In this document: in pieces, positions 49,539-58,568 of the stretch
How the letters are laid out: each line of letters opens with the position of its first letter
Numbering within the stretch: position 1 is the first letter of the stretch
Source of the DNA: Stentor coeruleus
Taxonomy: Eukaryota; Ciliophora; Heterotrichea; Heterotrichida; Stentoridae
Assembly (NCBI GenBank): GCA_001970955.1
Contig: MPUH01000388.1
Coordinates: 1-58,568 of the forward strand
Direction: 5' to 3'
Length of the DNA stretch: 58,568 nt
Made by a program: the position numbers and the translations under genes
The notes under the pieces: model-generated
What the model was told of the DNA's origin: nothing
Database searches by the model: none
What the model saw: the letters and a program-made list of their open reading frames with translations, nothing else

Positions 49539-49743
49539 TCATCTGAATACTTTTAATCAAAAACTAAATCGCAATCAAAATAAATTATTTTTCATAAAAT
49601 CTGCATATATCTTAAAACACTGTCTATATACCTTTATATTTTTCTCCTGTATTTCCACTTTAAACAAATTAAACAAAACTAGTATCGATATCAAAACAAT
49701 TTTAACCATCTTATAAAATCCTAATATATCTATTATCCTAAAA

Positions 49744-50389
49744 TTATCTAAGTAAATCATAATTTTTATAACTCTCTTGAGCTCGTTCATAAGGTCGTTC
49801 ATGATAACAAAATAACAAGAATCTAACTGTTCCATAAGCCAGACCCAAAAACGGTACCAAAAGATTAGCATAAGCAGTCAAGATTACCATAGAAAAAGAC
49901 CATTTGACAGGTTGCGATGATGAATATGATGAACTAGAATAACTTCTTTTAGACCAAGAGCTTCTTTTCAAACCTACAATATCCAGAGTTTTAGTTGTAT
50001 CCGTCGTTGTCGAGTTTGAGGTTGAGGTTGAGTTTGAGCTTTCTTCATTCAATTTATAGCAGTCTGGAAGTGAAGGTTCTAAAACTTTATCTTTCAAAGC
50101 AAGAGAAGTACCTGCATAGGCACCTAGTATTAAAAATAGGCAAAAGAGGTGTTTTTTTGGGGGCTTTTCATAACGATATTTTAGTTTTCCGTATACGAAT
50201 AACAGAAACCATAGAGTAAGAAGAAAGAAGCAGGCAAATAGGTAATAGCTAGTCTAAAAATTACTGCAAGGTTCCATTGCAGGTATCTCGAATGAAAACA
50301 ATTATAAATTGTATAAAAAGCTAAGTAAGTGTTACGAATATTGCCCAGGTAGGAGCTAGCTCCGCATGAATATGATCCTTTATATGCAT
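49744..50389 (-). CDS. multi-pass membrane protein of the tandem array, copy 2
   Basis: Exons 50336-50389, 50265-50320 and 49744-50248, with introns at 50321-50335 (15 nt) and 50249-50264 (16 nt), giving 204 residues. Layout as in copy 1: MHIKDHIHAELAPTWAIF in exon 1; four hydrophobic segments, including YYLFACFFLLTLWFLLFVYG and the last one VILTAYANLLVPFLGLAYG; an Asn/Ser/Thr-rich linker (STSTSNSTTTDTTKT) and a Ser/Tyr cluster. The C-terminus is HERPYERAQESYKNYDLLR. Exon lengths 1 and 2 are identical to copies 1 and 3; length changes fall only in the linker. Function unknown. Confidence 0.78.
50249..50264 (-). other. 16-nt intron 2 of array gene copy 2
   Basis: GTAATTTTTAGACTAG, phase 2. 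Confidence 0.8.
50321..50335 (-). other. 15-nt intron 1 of array gene copy 2
   Basis: GTAACACTTACTTAG, phase 0. Confidence 0.82.
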
Positions 50390-50629
50390 TATATTATACA
50401 CCAATAAAAACTAACATTTTTTGTATGTAATAAGTTAAGCATAGATACAATTTTATTGTAATGTTTTCATGCTAATTTGAGCACTAAAATTAGCACACAA
50501 GTGATATATTATAATTTTGAAAATACAAGCATAAGTGAAAATATGAATATATTGCAATGATCTTAACTTTTAGTCTCTTGCTGTAGCTTAACTGAAATTT
50601 TTTTTAGAGTTATATACCATTTAACTGCC

Positions 50630-50700
50630 TTAGTTCAGAGATAAATAATATGATTGACTGAGTTTACATTATCAAGTATTTTAAAAAATTAAATAGCTAA
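50630..50700 (+). pseudogene. PAP 3' fragment (array unit 3)
   Basis: Only the last 23 or so codons of PAP remain (AAATAATATGATTGACTGAG corresponds to NKMIDWV, with the Trp codon now TGA), followed by the shared 3' flank. Confidence 0.85.
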
Positions 50701-50922
50701 TCATCTGAAAACTTTTAATTAGAAACTAAATCGCAATCAAAATAAATCCTTTTTCATAAAATTTTCATATATCTTAAAATACTGTCCATATATCTTTATA
50801 CTTTTCTCCAATATTTCCACTTTAAAAAAATTCAACAAAACTAGCATCTATCGATATTAAATAATTTTAATAATCTTATAAAATCCCAAAATATCTTTTA
50901 TCCTAAAATTATCTAACTAAAA

Positions 50923-51574
50923 CTATAATTTTTGATATCTCTCTTGAAATTCCTTTTGACTTTCCACATAAGATCGTTCATGATAATAATAATTTAACAA
51001 GAATTTAGATATCCCATAAGCCAGACCCAATGATGGTAATAAAAGATTAATATTGGCAGCTATGACTACTAAAGCAAAAGACCATTTATTTGATCTACTA
51101 CTAGAATAACCACTAGAATAACCACTATAACTACTCCTATACCAAGAGCTTTTTTTCAAATCTACAATATCAATAGTTGTAGTTGTATTTGCAGTTGCTG
51201 TTGAAGTTGAATTGGTTGAGGTTGAGTTTGAACTTTCTTCATAGCATTCTGAAATTGAAGGTTCTGAAACTTTATTTTTCAAAGCAAGAGAAGAACCTGA
51301 ATAGACAACTAGTATTAAAAATAGGTAATAGAGGTGCTTTTTTGGGAGTTTTTCATGCTTGTAGTTTAGTTTTCCGTAAAAGAATAATATAAACCATAGA
51401 GTAAGAAAAAAGAAGCAAGCAAATAGGTAATAGCTAGTCTAAAAATTACTGCAAGGTTCCATTGCAGGTATCTCGAGTGAAAATGTCTATAAAATGAATA
51501 AAAAGCTAAGTAAGTGTTACGAATATAGCCCAAAAAGGAACTATCCCCTTTTGAATATGACCCTTTAAACTCAT
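50923..51574 (-). CDS. multi-pass membrane protein of the tandem array, copy 3
   Basis: Exons 51521-51574, 51450-51505 and 50923-51433, with introns at 51506-51520 and 51434-51449, giving 206 residues. Exon 1 reads MSLKGHIQKGIVPFWAIF. Membrane segments correspond to those of copies 1 and 2 (YYLFACFFFLTLWFILFFYG; LYYLFLILVVYSGSSLAL; VVIAANINLLLPSLGLAYG). The linker is expanded with STSTNSTSTATANTTTT and a Ser/Tyr/Gly run. The C-terminus is longer (YVESQKEFQERYQKL). Compared with copies 1 and 2 it is the most diverged of the three intact genes. Function unknown. Confidence 0.76.
51434..51449 (-). other. 16-nt intron 2 of array gene copy 3
   Basis: GTAATTTTTAGACTAG, phase 2. Confidence 0.8.
51506..51520 (-). 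other. 15-nt intron 1 of array gene copy 3
   Basis: GTAACACTTACTTAG, phase 0. Confidence 0.82.
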
Positions 51575-52251
51575 TATATTTATATACCAATAAAATATAA
51601 TTTTTTTTGTATGTAATAGGTTAAGCATAGATATGATTTTATTATACTTATAGTTGATCATATAAGCTAATGCTTTCATGCTTATTTGAGTTCTAAGCAT
51701 GCAAGCGAGATATTATTGAAAATACAAGCATAAGCGAAAATATGAATATTATTAAGTCATTATATATAGGAAAAATTATCTCTAGGCATATTATACTTAT
51801 ACTAAAAAACAGTATATCACAATTTTAAGATAAAGTAAACTCTATTGCATTTAAATGCTTTGATTTATGGAAAAGATCATAAAAAGTAACACAAATAACA
51901 GAGGAATATTATATTAAAAACTTTCTATATATTTATAGTTATGATTTTTTTGAGATAAATTTTATGTTAGATTTTGTAATGATAATTATTATGAGGGTTA
52001 TTGAAAACTGATGCTGATTAATTTGTATTTATCATTTGAGAATTGAATTTTTTTATATTATAAAGTCTTGATTTTTCTTATATACTTTGTACTCCCTGCT
52101 TCTAGATTTATTTTGTCTTGCCATATATCTGTGTCTCTACATTTAGTACTTACCTTGCAGTCTTTTGCTCCGGCTTAACTGAAATTCCACTCTCACACAA
52201 AAACTATAAAATATAATAATAATTTTTTCAAGTTATATAAAATTTAACTAT

Positions 52252-52322
52252 TAGTTTAGAGACAAATAAAATGATTGACTGGGTTTACATTATCAAATAT
52301 TTTAAAAAATTAAGCAACTGAT
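52252..52322 (+). pseudogene. PAP 3' fragment (array unit 4)
   Basis: The same short 3' end of PAP as in unit 3 (ETNKMIDWVYIIK-like reading) followed by the shared 3' flank. Units 3 and 4 also share sequence just upstream (GGCTTAACTGAAAT-type stretch near 52170 and 50586). Confidence 0.85.
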
Positions 52323-52635
52323 TATCTGAACATTTTTAATCAAAAACTAAATCGCAATTAAAATAAATCCTTTCGTAAAATCTGCATATATCTTAAAACA
52401 TTATCATTTCAAATATCTCTATACTCTTCTCCTGTACTTCCACTTTAAACATGCTCAATAAAACTAGCATCTTTCGATACTCAAAGAATTTTAACTATCT
52501 TATAAATCTTAATATTCTTTTATCCTGAAGTCTTCTAACTAAATTATAATTTATCTAAACTATAATATTTGATAATCCCTTCTATCCTTGATTCGAAAAT
52601 AGTAAGATACTTATAAATAAAAATTACATTAAAAA

Positions 52636-52956
52636 TCATATATATTTTTCATTCATAGATACTAAAAATTCAAATGTTCCATAAGCCAGACCTAAAAATG
52701 GTATAAAATTATTGATATAGGCAGTCATGGCTATAACAGCAACAAAAGACCAATTGTAAGATGATGCTGATAATGAAGATAATGATGATGATTTTGATGA
52801 TGATGATGATGACGACGATGATGATGATGATGATTTTGATGATGATGATGTTGATGGTGATGATGATTTTGATGATGATGATGATGATGGCTTTGATGAT
52901 GATGTTGACTTTGATGATGATGATTTTGATGATGATGATGATGATTTACTATGCAA
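52636..52956 (-). pseudogene. truncated copy 4 of the array membrane protein with poly-Ser expansion
   Basis: Only the 3' part of the family is recognisable: a last membrane segment (YNWSFVAVIAMTAYINNFIP, then FLGLAYGTFEFLV) preceded by a Ser-rich linker expanded to about 60 residues, mostly Ser with scattered Lys. No ATG opens this frame; upstream it continues for about 25 hydrophobic codons to an in-frame TAA, and the two introns and first exons cannot be found. It is either a truncated pseudogene or a gene with a rebuilt 5' end. The C-terminal charged tail is shortened to SMNEKYI. Confidence 0.55.
52765..52950. repeat. GAT/ATC trinucleotide repeat tract
   Basis: A long imperfect (GAT)n microsatellite on the + strand, reading as poly-Ser (TCA) on the minus strand. 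It is the expanded linker of array copy 4. Confidence 0.9.
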
Positions 52957-53456
52957 ATTCTTTTTATTTATATTTGTTTCTAAAACTAAAAAACAATTAA
53001 GTTTTAAAAATATATAAACACCATATAATTACCATTTTTAACTAGTTTTATAATTTCTATTGAGGAAATCTGTATTCTCCTTAGAATATTTTTTTTTGTT
53101 ATGGTCTGAATTTTATTCTCAAAAATTCATATACTAAGCCGAACTAAATGCTATTCTTCATTATTAAAAAAAATCCTAATTTTTTATAGAAGAATAAGCT
53201 ATTTCTAATCGAATCAAAGTTTTATATTATATTGTAATGTTTTTCCTATCAGGTTGAATCCATATCTCAAAAATTTATTAATTATTTTAAATAAATATTG
53301 AAAATTTATAAGAACAAACCATCAAAAAATATAAAATCAGGTTTATTTCATAACTAGATTTTTTGTTAAATATATATAAGCAAGATTAGATCACCACAAT
53401 AATTATTATAATTTTTATGCAATATCATATAGCATAAAGTTAAAGTGGGTGATAGT
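52957..53456. other. intergenic, no gene seen
   Basis: AT-rich. A TATATATAAG box near 53371 lies about 80 bp upstream of the candidate RNA. Confidence 0.35.
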
Positions 53457-53642
53457 TAAGGTGGCATGGTTTAAACCTTGCCCGATCGAGGTTTGTTTGT
53501 CCTACGATTTCTTTGTTTGGGCAGATTCGGTATGTTAAACCACTTGTTGTCGCTGGTTATGTGAATTTTTACTTAGCTGAGGAGTTCTTTATTGTTTCTT
53601 TTCTTTAACGTCAGGATGGAGGCAAGTCTTGTGTTCACCTTA
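53457..53642 (+). ncRNA. candidate structured RNA of about 186 nt
   Basis: A GC-richer island in AT-rich intergenic DNA with no open frame. A 7-bp closing stem pairs TAAGGTG (53457-53463) with CACCTTA (53636-53642). Inside, GGCATGGTTTAAACCTTGCC can form a hairpin, or alternatively TGCCC near 53479 pairs with GGGCA near 53519 around an inner hairpin ATCGAGG...CCTACGAT. T-rich sequence follows the closing stem. I could not match it to tRNA, spliceosomal snRNA, SRP or telomerase RNA. The strand is assumed from the T-rich 3' end and upstream TATA-like box; the stems would also form on the other strand. Confidence 0.4.
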
Positions 53643-53814
53643 TTTTATATATCATAATCAATATCATTTAACAATAAAATTTTAATATAACAATTAATCA
53701 TATCATCAATAAGACTATACTTCTTATTTATATACACTTTTAAAAGAAAAAAATATAGAAATGATCTTATATAAGTATAATATATGTGAGCGTTAGTTAA
53801 ATACTAACAAAAGA

Positions 53815-54243
53815 CTAATATTCGATTATTTCACAGTCTCCATCATGTTTCAAAGGGGAGTCCATGCTTATTCTTAGCATAGTTTTATTGCATCCATCTG
53901 GATCTTCATCTGCATAAGTTAAACTGCGAATCTGAGCTGAAAAAAGTTCTTCTTCGTTAGCAAAAGAATTTTTCCTGCTTTTTTCACGTGCACGAGCAAG
54001 AAACCCTTTACGATTTGTTGTGATTGTACATGTATTTCTTCTTAAAGGAGTTCTTGATTTTCTACATGGTGATTCAGTAGATTCAATAGTGCACAATGGC
54101 TTCGAACCTGAAAAACTTTTTCTTGTTGGAACAGGGGTTATTTCTATTCGGAAATTAGAGTTTTTAGGAGACACTATATCAGTTATTGTAAACTGTTTGT
54201 CTATCGGACAGCAGAGTTTGTTACAACTAACACACTCACCCAT
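53815..54243 (-). CDS. small Cys-rich protein with lipidation-type N-terminus, unrecognised
   Basis: A 142-residue protein starting MGECVSCNKLCC: glycine at position 2 plus a cluster of cysteines, fitting myristoylation and palmitoylation or a small metal site. The remainder is rich in Ser, Thr, Arg and Lys with likely phosphorylation sites (SPCRKSRTPLRRNTC; REKSRKNSFANEEE) and an acidic C-terminus (DGDCEIIEY). No domain is recognised. The upstream region (54244-54700) is C-poor, as for other minus-strand genes. Probably membrane-attached and disordered. Confidence 0.62.
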   Translation of the reverse strand: MGECVSCNKLCCPIDKQFTITDIVSPKNSNFRIEITPVPTRKSFSGSKPLCTIESTESPCRKSRTPLRRNTCTITTNRKGFLARAREKSRKNSFANEEELFSAQIRSLTYADEDPDGCNKTMLRISMDSPLKHDGDCEIIEY

Positions 54244-56052
54244 TTATATAGTATAAGCTTATTTTTTTACTTAAATATTATTGCTTGTAAATTTTTATAT
54301 TAAAAGTATCTGGATTTTGATAGTAGTTGATGAGGTTGAAGAATTTTAGGATGCAAAGTAAGACTTTTTAATTGATTTTTATATGAATTTTCTGTTGAAA
54401 AGTATAGGTTTTGTTGTAGAATTTTGGATTTTTATATGAATTTTCTGTTGAAAAGTATAGGTTTTGTTGTAGAATTTGGTTTTTGATAATAATTTTAGGT
54501 TTAATGATGAAATAGTATTTTTTTGATACAAGATATTTAATGAAGATATGTATTTAGGAAGTTTTTAAAAGTTGATATAAAAGTTGGATTGATAGTTATA
54601 GTAGAAGGTTAATTTGTAGTTTTAAGATGATTTTGATATGAAGATAATACTTGCTTATTAGTATGATTAATTGTGACTTGTTTTATCTTTGCGAAAAGTA
54701 ATAAAAATTCGAAAAGCCGGGTTGGGAGGGAATACAAAAAATGGTTTAAAGACAAGTTTTTCTTCAATTGAGTGTTAAAACAAGTTTGAAATTTTAGACT
54801 TGAATTTGTGTTTAATTTTCAAGAAAAGGTATCAATATTTTTAAATCGCTGAAGATATTATAAATTACATAAATCATATACAAAAAAAGCAAGATATTTA
54901 TGTACAAAAAATATATTTGAAGAATTATTTATATTTCTATTATCTAAATTTTAACTTTTTTGGTATTCTATATATGATTTAAATGCATAGATTCTTTGGA
55001 TGTTTTATATATAAATATAAATTTTTAGGATTTATTTTGATAATTTTTTTGAGTATCCTCATCACTATTAACCCACAAAATATAGTTAGTTAACTATTAA
55101 TCATTTACCATAGTAATAATTAATTTAATTTTTTGTAAATTTTAATGACAAAGTTGAAGACAAAACTACAGATTTATATTCATTGATAAATCTAAAAACT
55201 TTATTATGCAATGATATAATAATAGAAAAAATCATTTTACAATCTTTCTTAAAATATTCAACCTATAGTTTATTATTTTGATAAAAACTACTTTTTCTTC
55301 GAATACACAAAACTCATTATAATTTTTGCATCATTTCTAATCTTTCAGCTAAAAAGATTGATCTATTCTAAAATAAAAACCAAAACTTTTAACTTACCAT
55401 ATTAACTTTAATAAACAATTATATAAGTATCTAATAGGCTATAAGAAAAATATGATAATAAATATCATATTTCTTTAATACTTTCGAAATTTTTATAACA
55501 ATCAAACCAAGCTATTTATCCATAGTTTAATACAATATATTAAATCTAAGTTCATCTATATAAAAATGTGTATTTCTGCACTACTTATAAAATATCAAAA
55601 TCAGCTTTCATAAGTACGAATTTTATTATAATAAACAAGGAATTATTTACTACTAAAAGCTAATCCTTTTAAATCATTTGAAAATACATCTTTAAAGGAA
55701 ATTCATACTTCATCTTAAAAAAATTCCTATAAGAACTATGGCTTTTACTATATAAACTTAATGAATCATTATTATCACAATACTCTAAATCAACAAATCC
55801 AAGTCCATAAACCTTTTTAAATTATTTCAGTTTTCTCTATACCTTTTCCAAATTCTTTCTGATATTCAAATTCCCTTATTTTCTATATTTAAGTATCCAT
55901 TTAGTTAAAACAAAAAAGAAAAGAACCAAAGATTACATAATTGATAATAAAAATAAACACTGAATATCTGACCTTAGTGCCAATTACAAATATAGGAAAT
56001 TTAAATTATATATTTCTTGTAATACTACATTCATTCAGTTTGCAGGCTATTA
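54244..56052. other. long divergent intergenic region
   Basis: 1.8 kb with no gene. G/T-rich and C-poor to about 54800, G-poor from about 55270 onward, so the skew switches between the two diverging genes. Contains the 53-bp tandem duplication. Confidence 0.5.
54374..54479. repeat. 53-bp tandem duplication
   Basis: 54374-54426 and 54427-54479 are the same apart from about one base. In the 5' flank of the minus-strand gene; no N is present. Confidence 0.8.
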
Positions 56053-56520
56053 ATGGAGGATATAAAAATGTTCACCTGCAGATTTAAGAGCTGCAATAAG
56101 CAGTATAGTACAAAGTACAGCCTTCAAAGACATTGTCTTATAAGACATAACAAGTCGAAGAGATTTAGTTGCAAGATTTGCAAAAAAATTCTGTCTTCGA
56201 ATCAGAACCTTAAAGAGCATTTCTACACTCATAGCAATGAAAAACCATTAATATGCCCTTTTAAAGGATGCTTGAAACTGTTTAGACAAAGCAGCCAGCT
56301 TTCAGCTCATAAAAAAATCCACTTGTATGCTATAAAATCCTCAAATGCTTCTCAGTCTATAAATTACCTAAAAGTAAATTCTATTTAGCTTACTGAATTG
56401 TTGAAGACTTTTTATATAGAAGATTCGACATCAGAAGAACAAGAAAATCAAGAGATCTGGCCTGGTGTGCCACAGATATTTGACCCTAATACCTTAGGGC
56501 TAGTTTTAGGCTATGAATAA
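56053..56520 (+). CDS. three-finger C2H2 zinc-finger protein
   Basis: Two exons, 56053-56373 and 56389-56520, joined over a 15-nt intron, giving 150 residues. Three fingers: C9, C14, H27, H32; C40, C43, H56, H60; C68, C73, H86, H90, with the TFIIIA-like spacing C-x4-C in fingers 1 and 3. This suggests DNA or RNA binding. Exon 2 adds an acidic tail (STSEEQENQEIWPGVPQIFD, then PNTLGLVLGYE). Reading past the intron unspliced would end at its TAG. After the TAA at 56518 the same frame stays codon-like for about 80 codons with three TAA, so the stop may have been gained recently or the gene may be decaying. Confidence 0.75.
56374..56388 (+). other. 15-nt intron
   Basis: GTAAATTCTATTTAG, phase 0, A at position 10. 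Its last three bases form the in-frame TAG that would otherwise end the protein. Confidence 0.75.
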
Positions 56521-58568
56521 TTTAACTATCCATTAAAAGAATATAAGCCAGATCTTGTATTCAAACTTTTTAGTTAAGAAGCCTTTGAGTTTTTAGTAAA
56601 TAATCTTTAAATATCTAAACTATTTGCTGAATATCATAAACTATTCTCCCCGTACATCATCTCTAATATTTTTTGCAGACATATGCATTATTTACATGAG
56701 GATATGATGCATTTTTTTCTAAAACTTTTCTTTCTAGTGTTCTTCTAGCCTTCCTAAAGTTATAACCAACATAATTTTGAACTGCGTTCCTCCACATACA
56801 TAATTTTAAACAATAGTTCTATACAAAATCGTCTAAACTAGACATTAAGTATTCTTCATAAAATTTGAAGTACAGATTCTACTTTCAACATCCCTTGAAA
56901 GATATTATAAATGCTTTAGCATATTACATATGATGCTTTGTGTAGATTATTGTATTTAGCTACGTAAATACTAAACAGCAAAAATATTTTTCACATAACT
57001 CTACAAAAATCCAAAAAGGCAAATACTATTATCAAGATAAGTATCTGATGAATTTTACTTTAAAAATAGCAGAATCTATAATACAATCGAAATAAACAAA
57101 GGGAATTTATTTAAAAGTATTCAAAATATAGAGATTGGATACAGAAATTCTATATGAATTCAAAGGTCAGTTTTCAGAATGTGTAATCAAAGTTATCAAT
57201 ATCCAGCATTGAATTTTAAATTATACTATATTCACATATAAAATTTGTTAATGCTAATGAAAATTGCAAAGTTTTATATAAAAGTCAATATAGAAAAAAG
57301 TTTAATCAACTAATTTACTTCATATCAATGATAACTTTTTAAAATCTAAAAAGCTAAGGTCTATCGAAATTTTTTTTCAAACTCATAAAAATCTAAGTAT
57401 AAGCATATAATTATAAATCTAACAGAAACTTTAGTTCTCAACCTTCTTATAGAGTGTTTTTAAGTATCCCATAATTTTTTTTATCTATTAATCAAATTCA
57501 TCCAAGCTTTGGCAAAAAGTCTTACTCAATTTTAACAATAAACTATTTTGGACGTGAAATTAAAGTAATAAAAAAACCATGAAGACTAGAATTTCATAGG
57601 TCTCAAAGCGAGTTTAATACCAATATCAACATAATACAATTAGGTTTTACAACAAAATCATTATATAAAATAATACAATACCATAAACAAGTAATCATAG
57701 GCTTAGCCCAATCAGAATGAAAATTTATAAGTGTAATTAAAGATAGAAGCATGATAATATGGAAAAACAAATCATAATAAACTAAATAATTAACTGGATA
57801 TTTCAATTCACTATAGTTATTAATAACAATTTTTAGCATGCTTTTTCAGCAAACAGAACTGAATGAAAAATAATGAAAACTTGATAACTTCGAATTGATT
57901 CTCTTTTAAGTTTAACATTAAATACTAAATCCAAAGATTACAATACTTTACTGAAGTGTTATAAACAATTCAAAGGCGAAAGTTATTATTCTGCAAACTT
58001 TTTTTATAGTTTGTTGTTGTTTTTTTATATACTTTGCATGATTTCAATTAAAATTTCTAGGACTAAAAGGTCATAAAGATTTTTTTAGTTCCAAACTTTA
58101 TTTTTTCACTGGAAAATTACCAGTGAAAAAAAATATATCTTGCCATCAAAAGATTTTACTTGAGGTTAGGTAAGAACTTTTCAAGCAAGGCTCAAATTGT
58201 TAATTTTTTATATATCTAGTTTAGATAATGAATATTTATCATCATATCACTTTTTTATAAGCAAATATATTTACTAAAAGCCAATATTCTCTTTATCCAG
58301 CATGAGATATTTACCTTTAGAGATGAAGACTATAAATATTAGATTGACTATAATGGAAATAATTTTTAAATGATCATCTCTAAAAAATTCTCTCTTTTTT
58401 GTCTTAAGCTTCACTTTTTGTTTACAATATTTACTTATAAATGTTATATTTTCTTATAAAAGTTTCATATTTCTACCTTGTGTGTATATATTTCATAATA
58501 TGGAACAAAAAATTTTATTAGACAGCTGCGATTTTAACCCAGTAGTAAATTCTGGTAGGTATATAAGG
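56521..58568. other. gene-poor right end with coding-like fragments
   Basis: No intact gene. On the minus strand, 56680-56860 reads FVxNYCLKLCMWRNAVQNYV and GYNFRKARRTLERKVLEKNA with one TAG, and could be a decayed exon. On the + strand, 56960-57250 gives 49 open codons and then DTEILYEFKGQFSECVIKVI after two stops. These may be pseudogene pieces; the AT-rich composition makes chance possible. Confidence 0.35.

Noticed and set aside
51366-51590. Open frame on the minus strand reading ...RYLQWNLAVIFRLAITYLL...
   Set aside because: It reads straight through both small introns of array gene copy 3 in the wrong phase. The spliced frame is conserved across three copies, and this one is stopped in copy 1.
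52761-53000. Poly-Met frame on the + strand of the GAT repeat
   Set aside because: A by-product of the trinucleotide repeat. The Ser frame on the other strand continues into the conserved membrane segment.
53457-53642. Telomerase RNA or tRNA in the GC-rich island
   Set aside because: No template matching the CCCTAACA-type repeat I recall for heterotrich telomeres and no tRNA B-box-like arm were found.
1-58568. tRNA genes, CRISPR arrays and telomeric ends
   Set aside because: TTCGA occurrences lie in coding DNA or lack surrounding stems. There is no spaced repeat array and no telomeric repeat at either edge.

Overview
The window looks like macronuclear DNA of a heterotrich ciliate, most likely Stentor or a close relative. 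It is very AT-rich. TAA, TAG and TGA all end intact genes, and tryptophan is always TGG in the conserved proteins, so the standard code is in use; this argues against heterotrichs that read UGA as Trp. Introns are 15 or 16 nt. I located 13 of them from protein homology and reading-frame repair, and every one has an A at position 10. The species is inferred; the code and the intron size are read from the sequence.

Layout. 1-12.9 kb: lipocalin, ENTH/epsin-like protein, ribosomal eL32, CTD-type phosphatase, an MRH/ATG27-like membrane protein, purple acid phosphatase (PAP), a ciliate protein of unknown function, mitochondrial bL12 and an EFCAB10-like protein. 14.5-19.1 kb: a second phosphatase/eL32 pair in inverted order, then a kelch-type protein and a coiled-coil protein. 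19.8-23.5 kb: two intact members and one decayed member of an unrecognised gene family. 23.9-31.4 kb: Sec13, Hsp33, a PPIL6-type cyclophilin, a secreted protein with a 9-residue repeat, and a kinase with a C-terminal RING. 32.6-46.9 kb: unknown proteins, two MORN/IQ proteins, ENY2 (Sus1), an RRM/zinc-finger protein, a second PPIL6, calcineurin B, a Ulp/SENP protease, an EF-hand protein and a second PAP. 46.6-53 kb: a tandem array of four units, each holding a reverse-strand gene for a multi-pass membrane protein (three intact, one truncated) and a progressively shorter remnant of the PAP 3' end; a 5'-truncated LINE with a 13-bp target-site duplication sits in the first unit. 53.4-58.6 kb: a candidate structured RNA, a small lipidated-type protein, a C2H2 zinc-finger gene with a 15-nt intron, and gene-poor DNA.

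Most genes are housekeeping, trafficking, chromatin or cilium-associated and do not form one pathway. The window is notable for (i) introns placed inside or directly after start codons (ENY2, Sec13), (ii) a fast-evolving membrane-protein tandem array whose true reading frame appears only after two tiny introns are removed, (iii) many local paralogue pairs with signs of gene conversion, and (iv) strand-specific G/C skew that brackets transcription units. Six single-N positions, each flanked by duplicated sequence, look like assembly joins; one falsely breaks the RRM gene.
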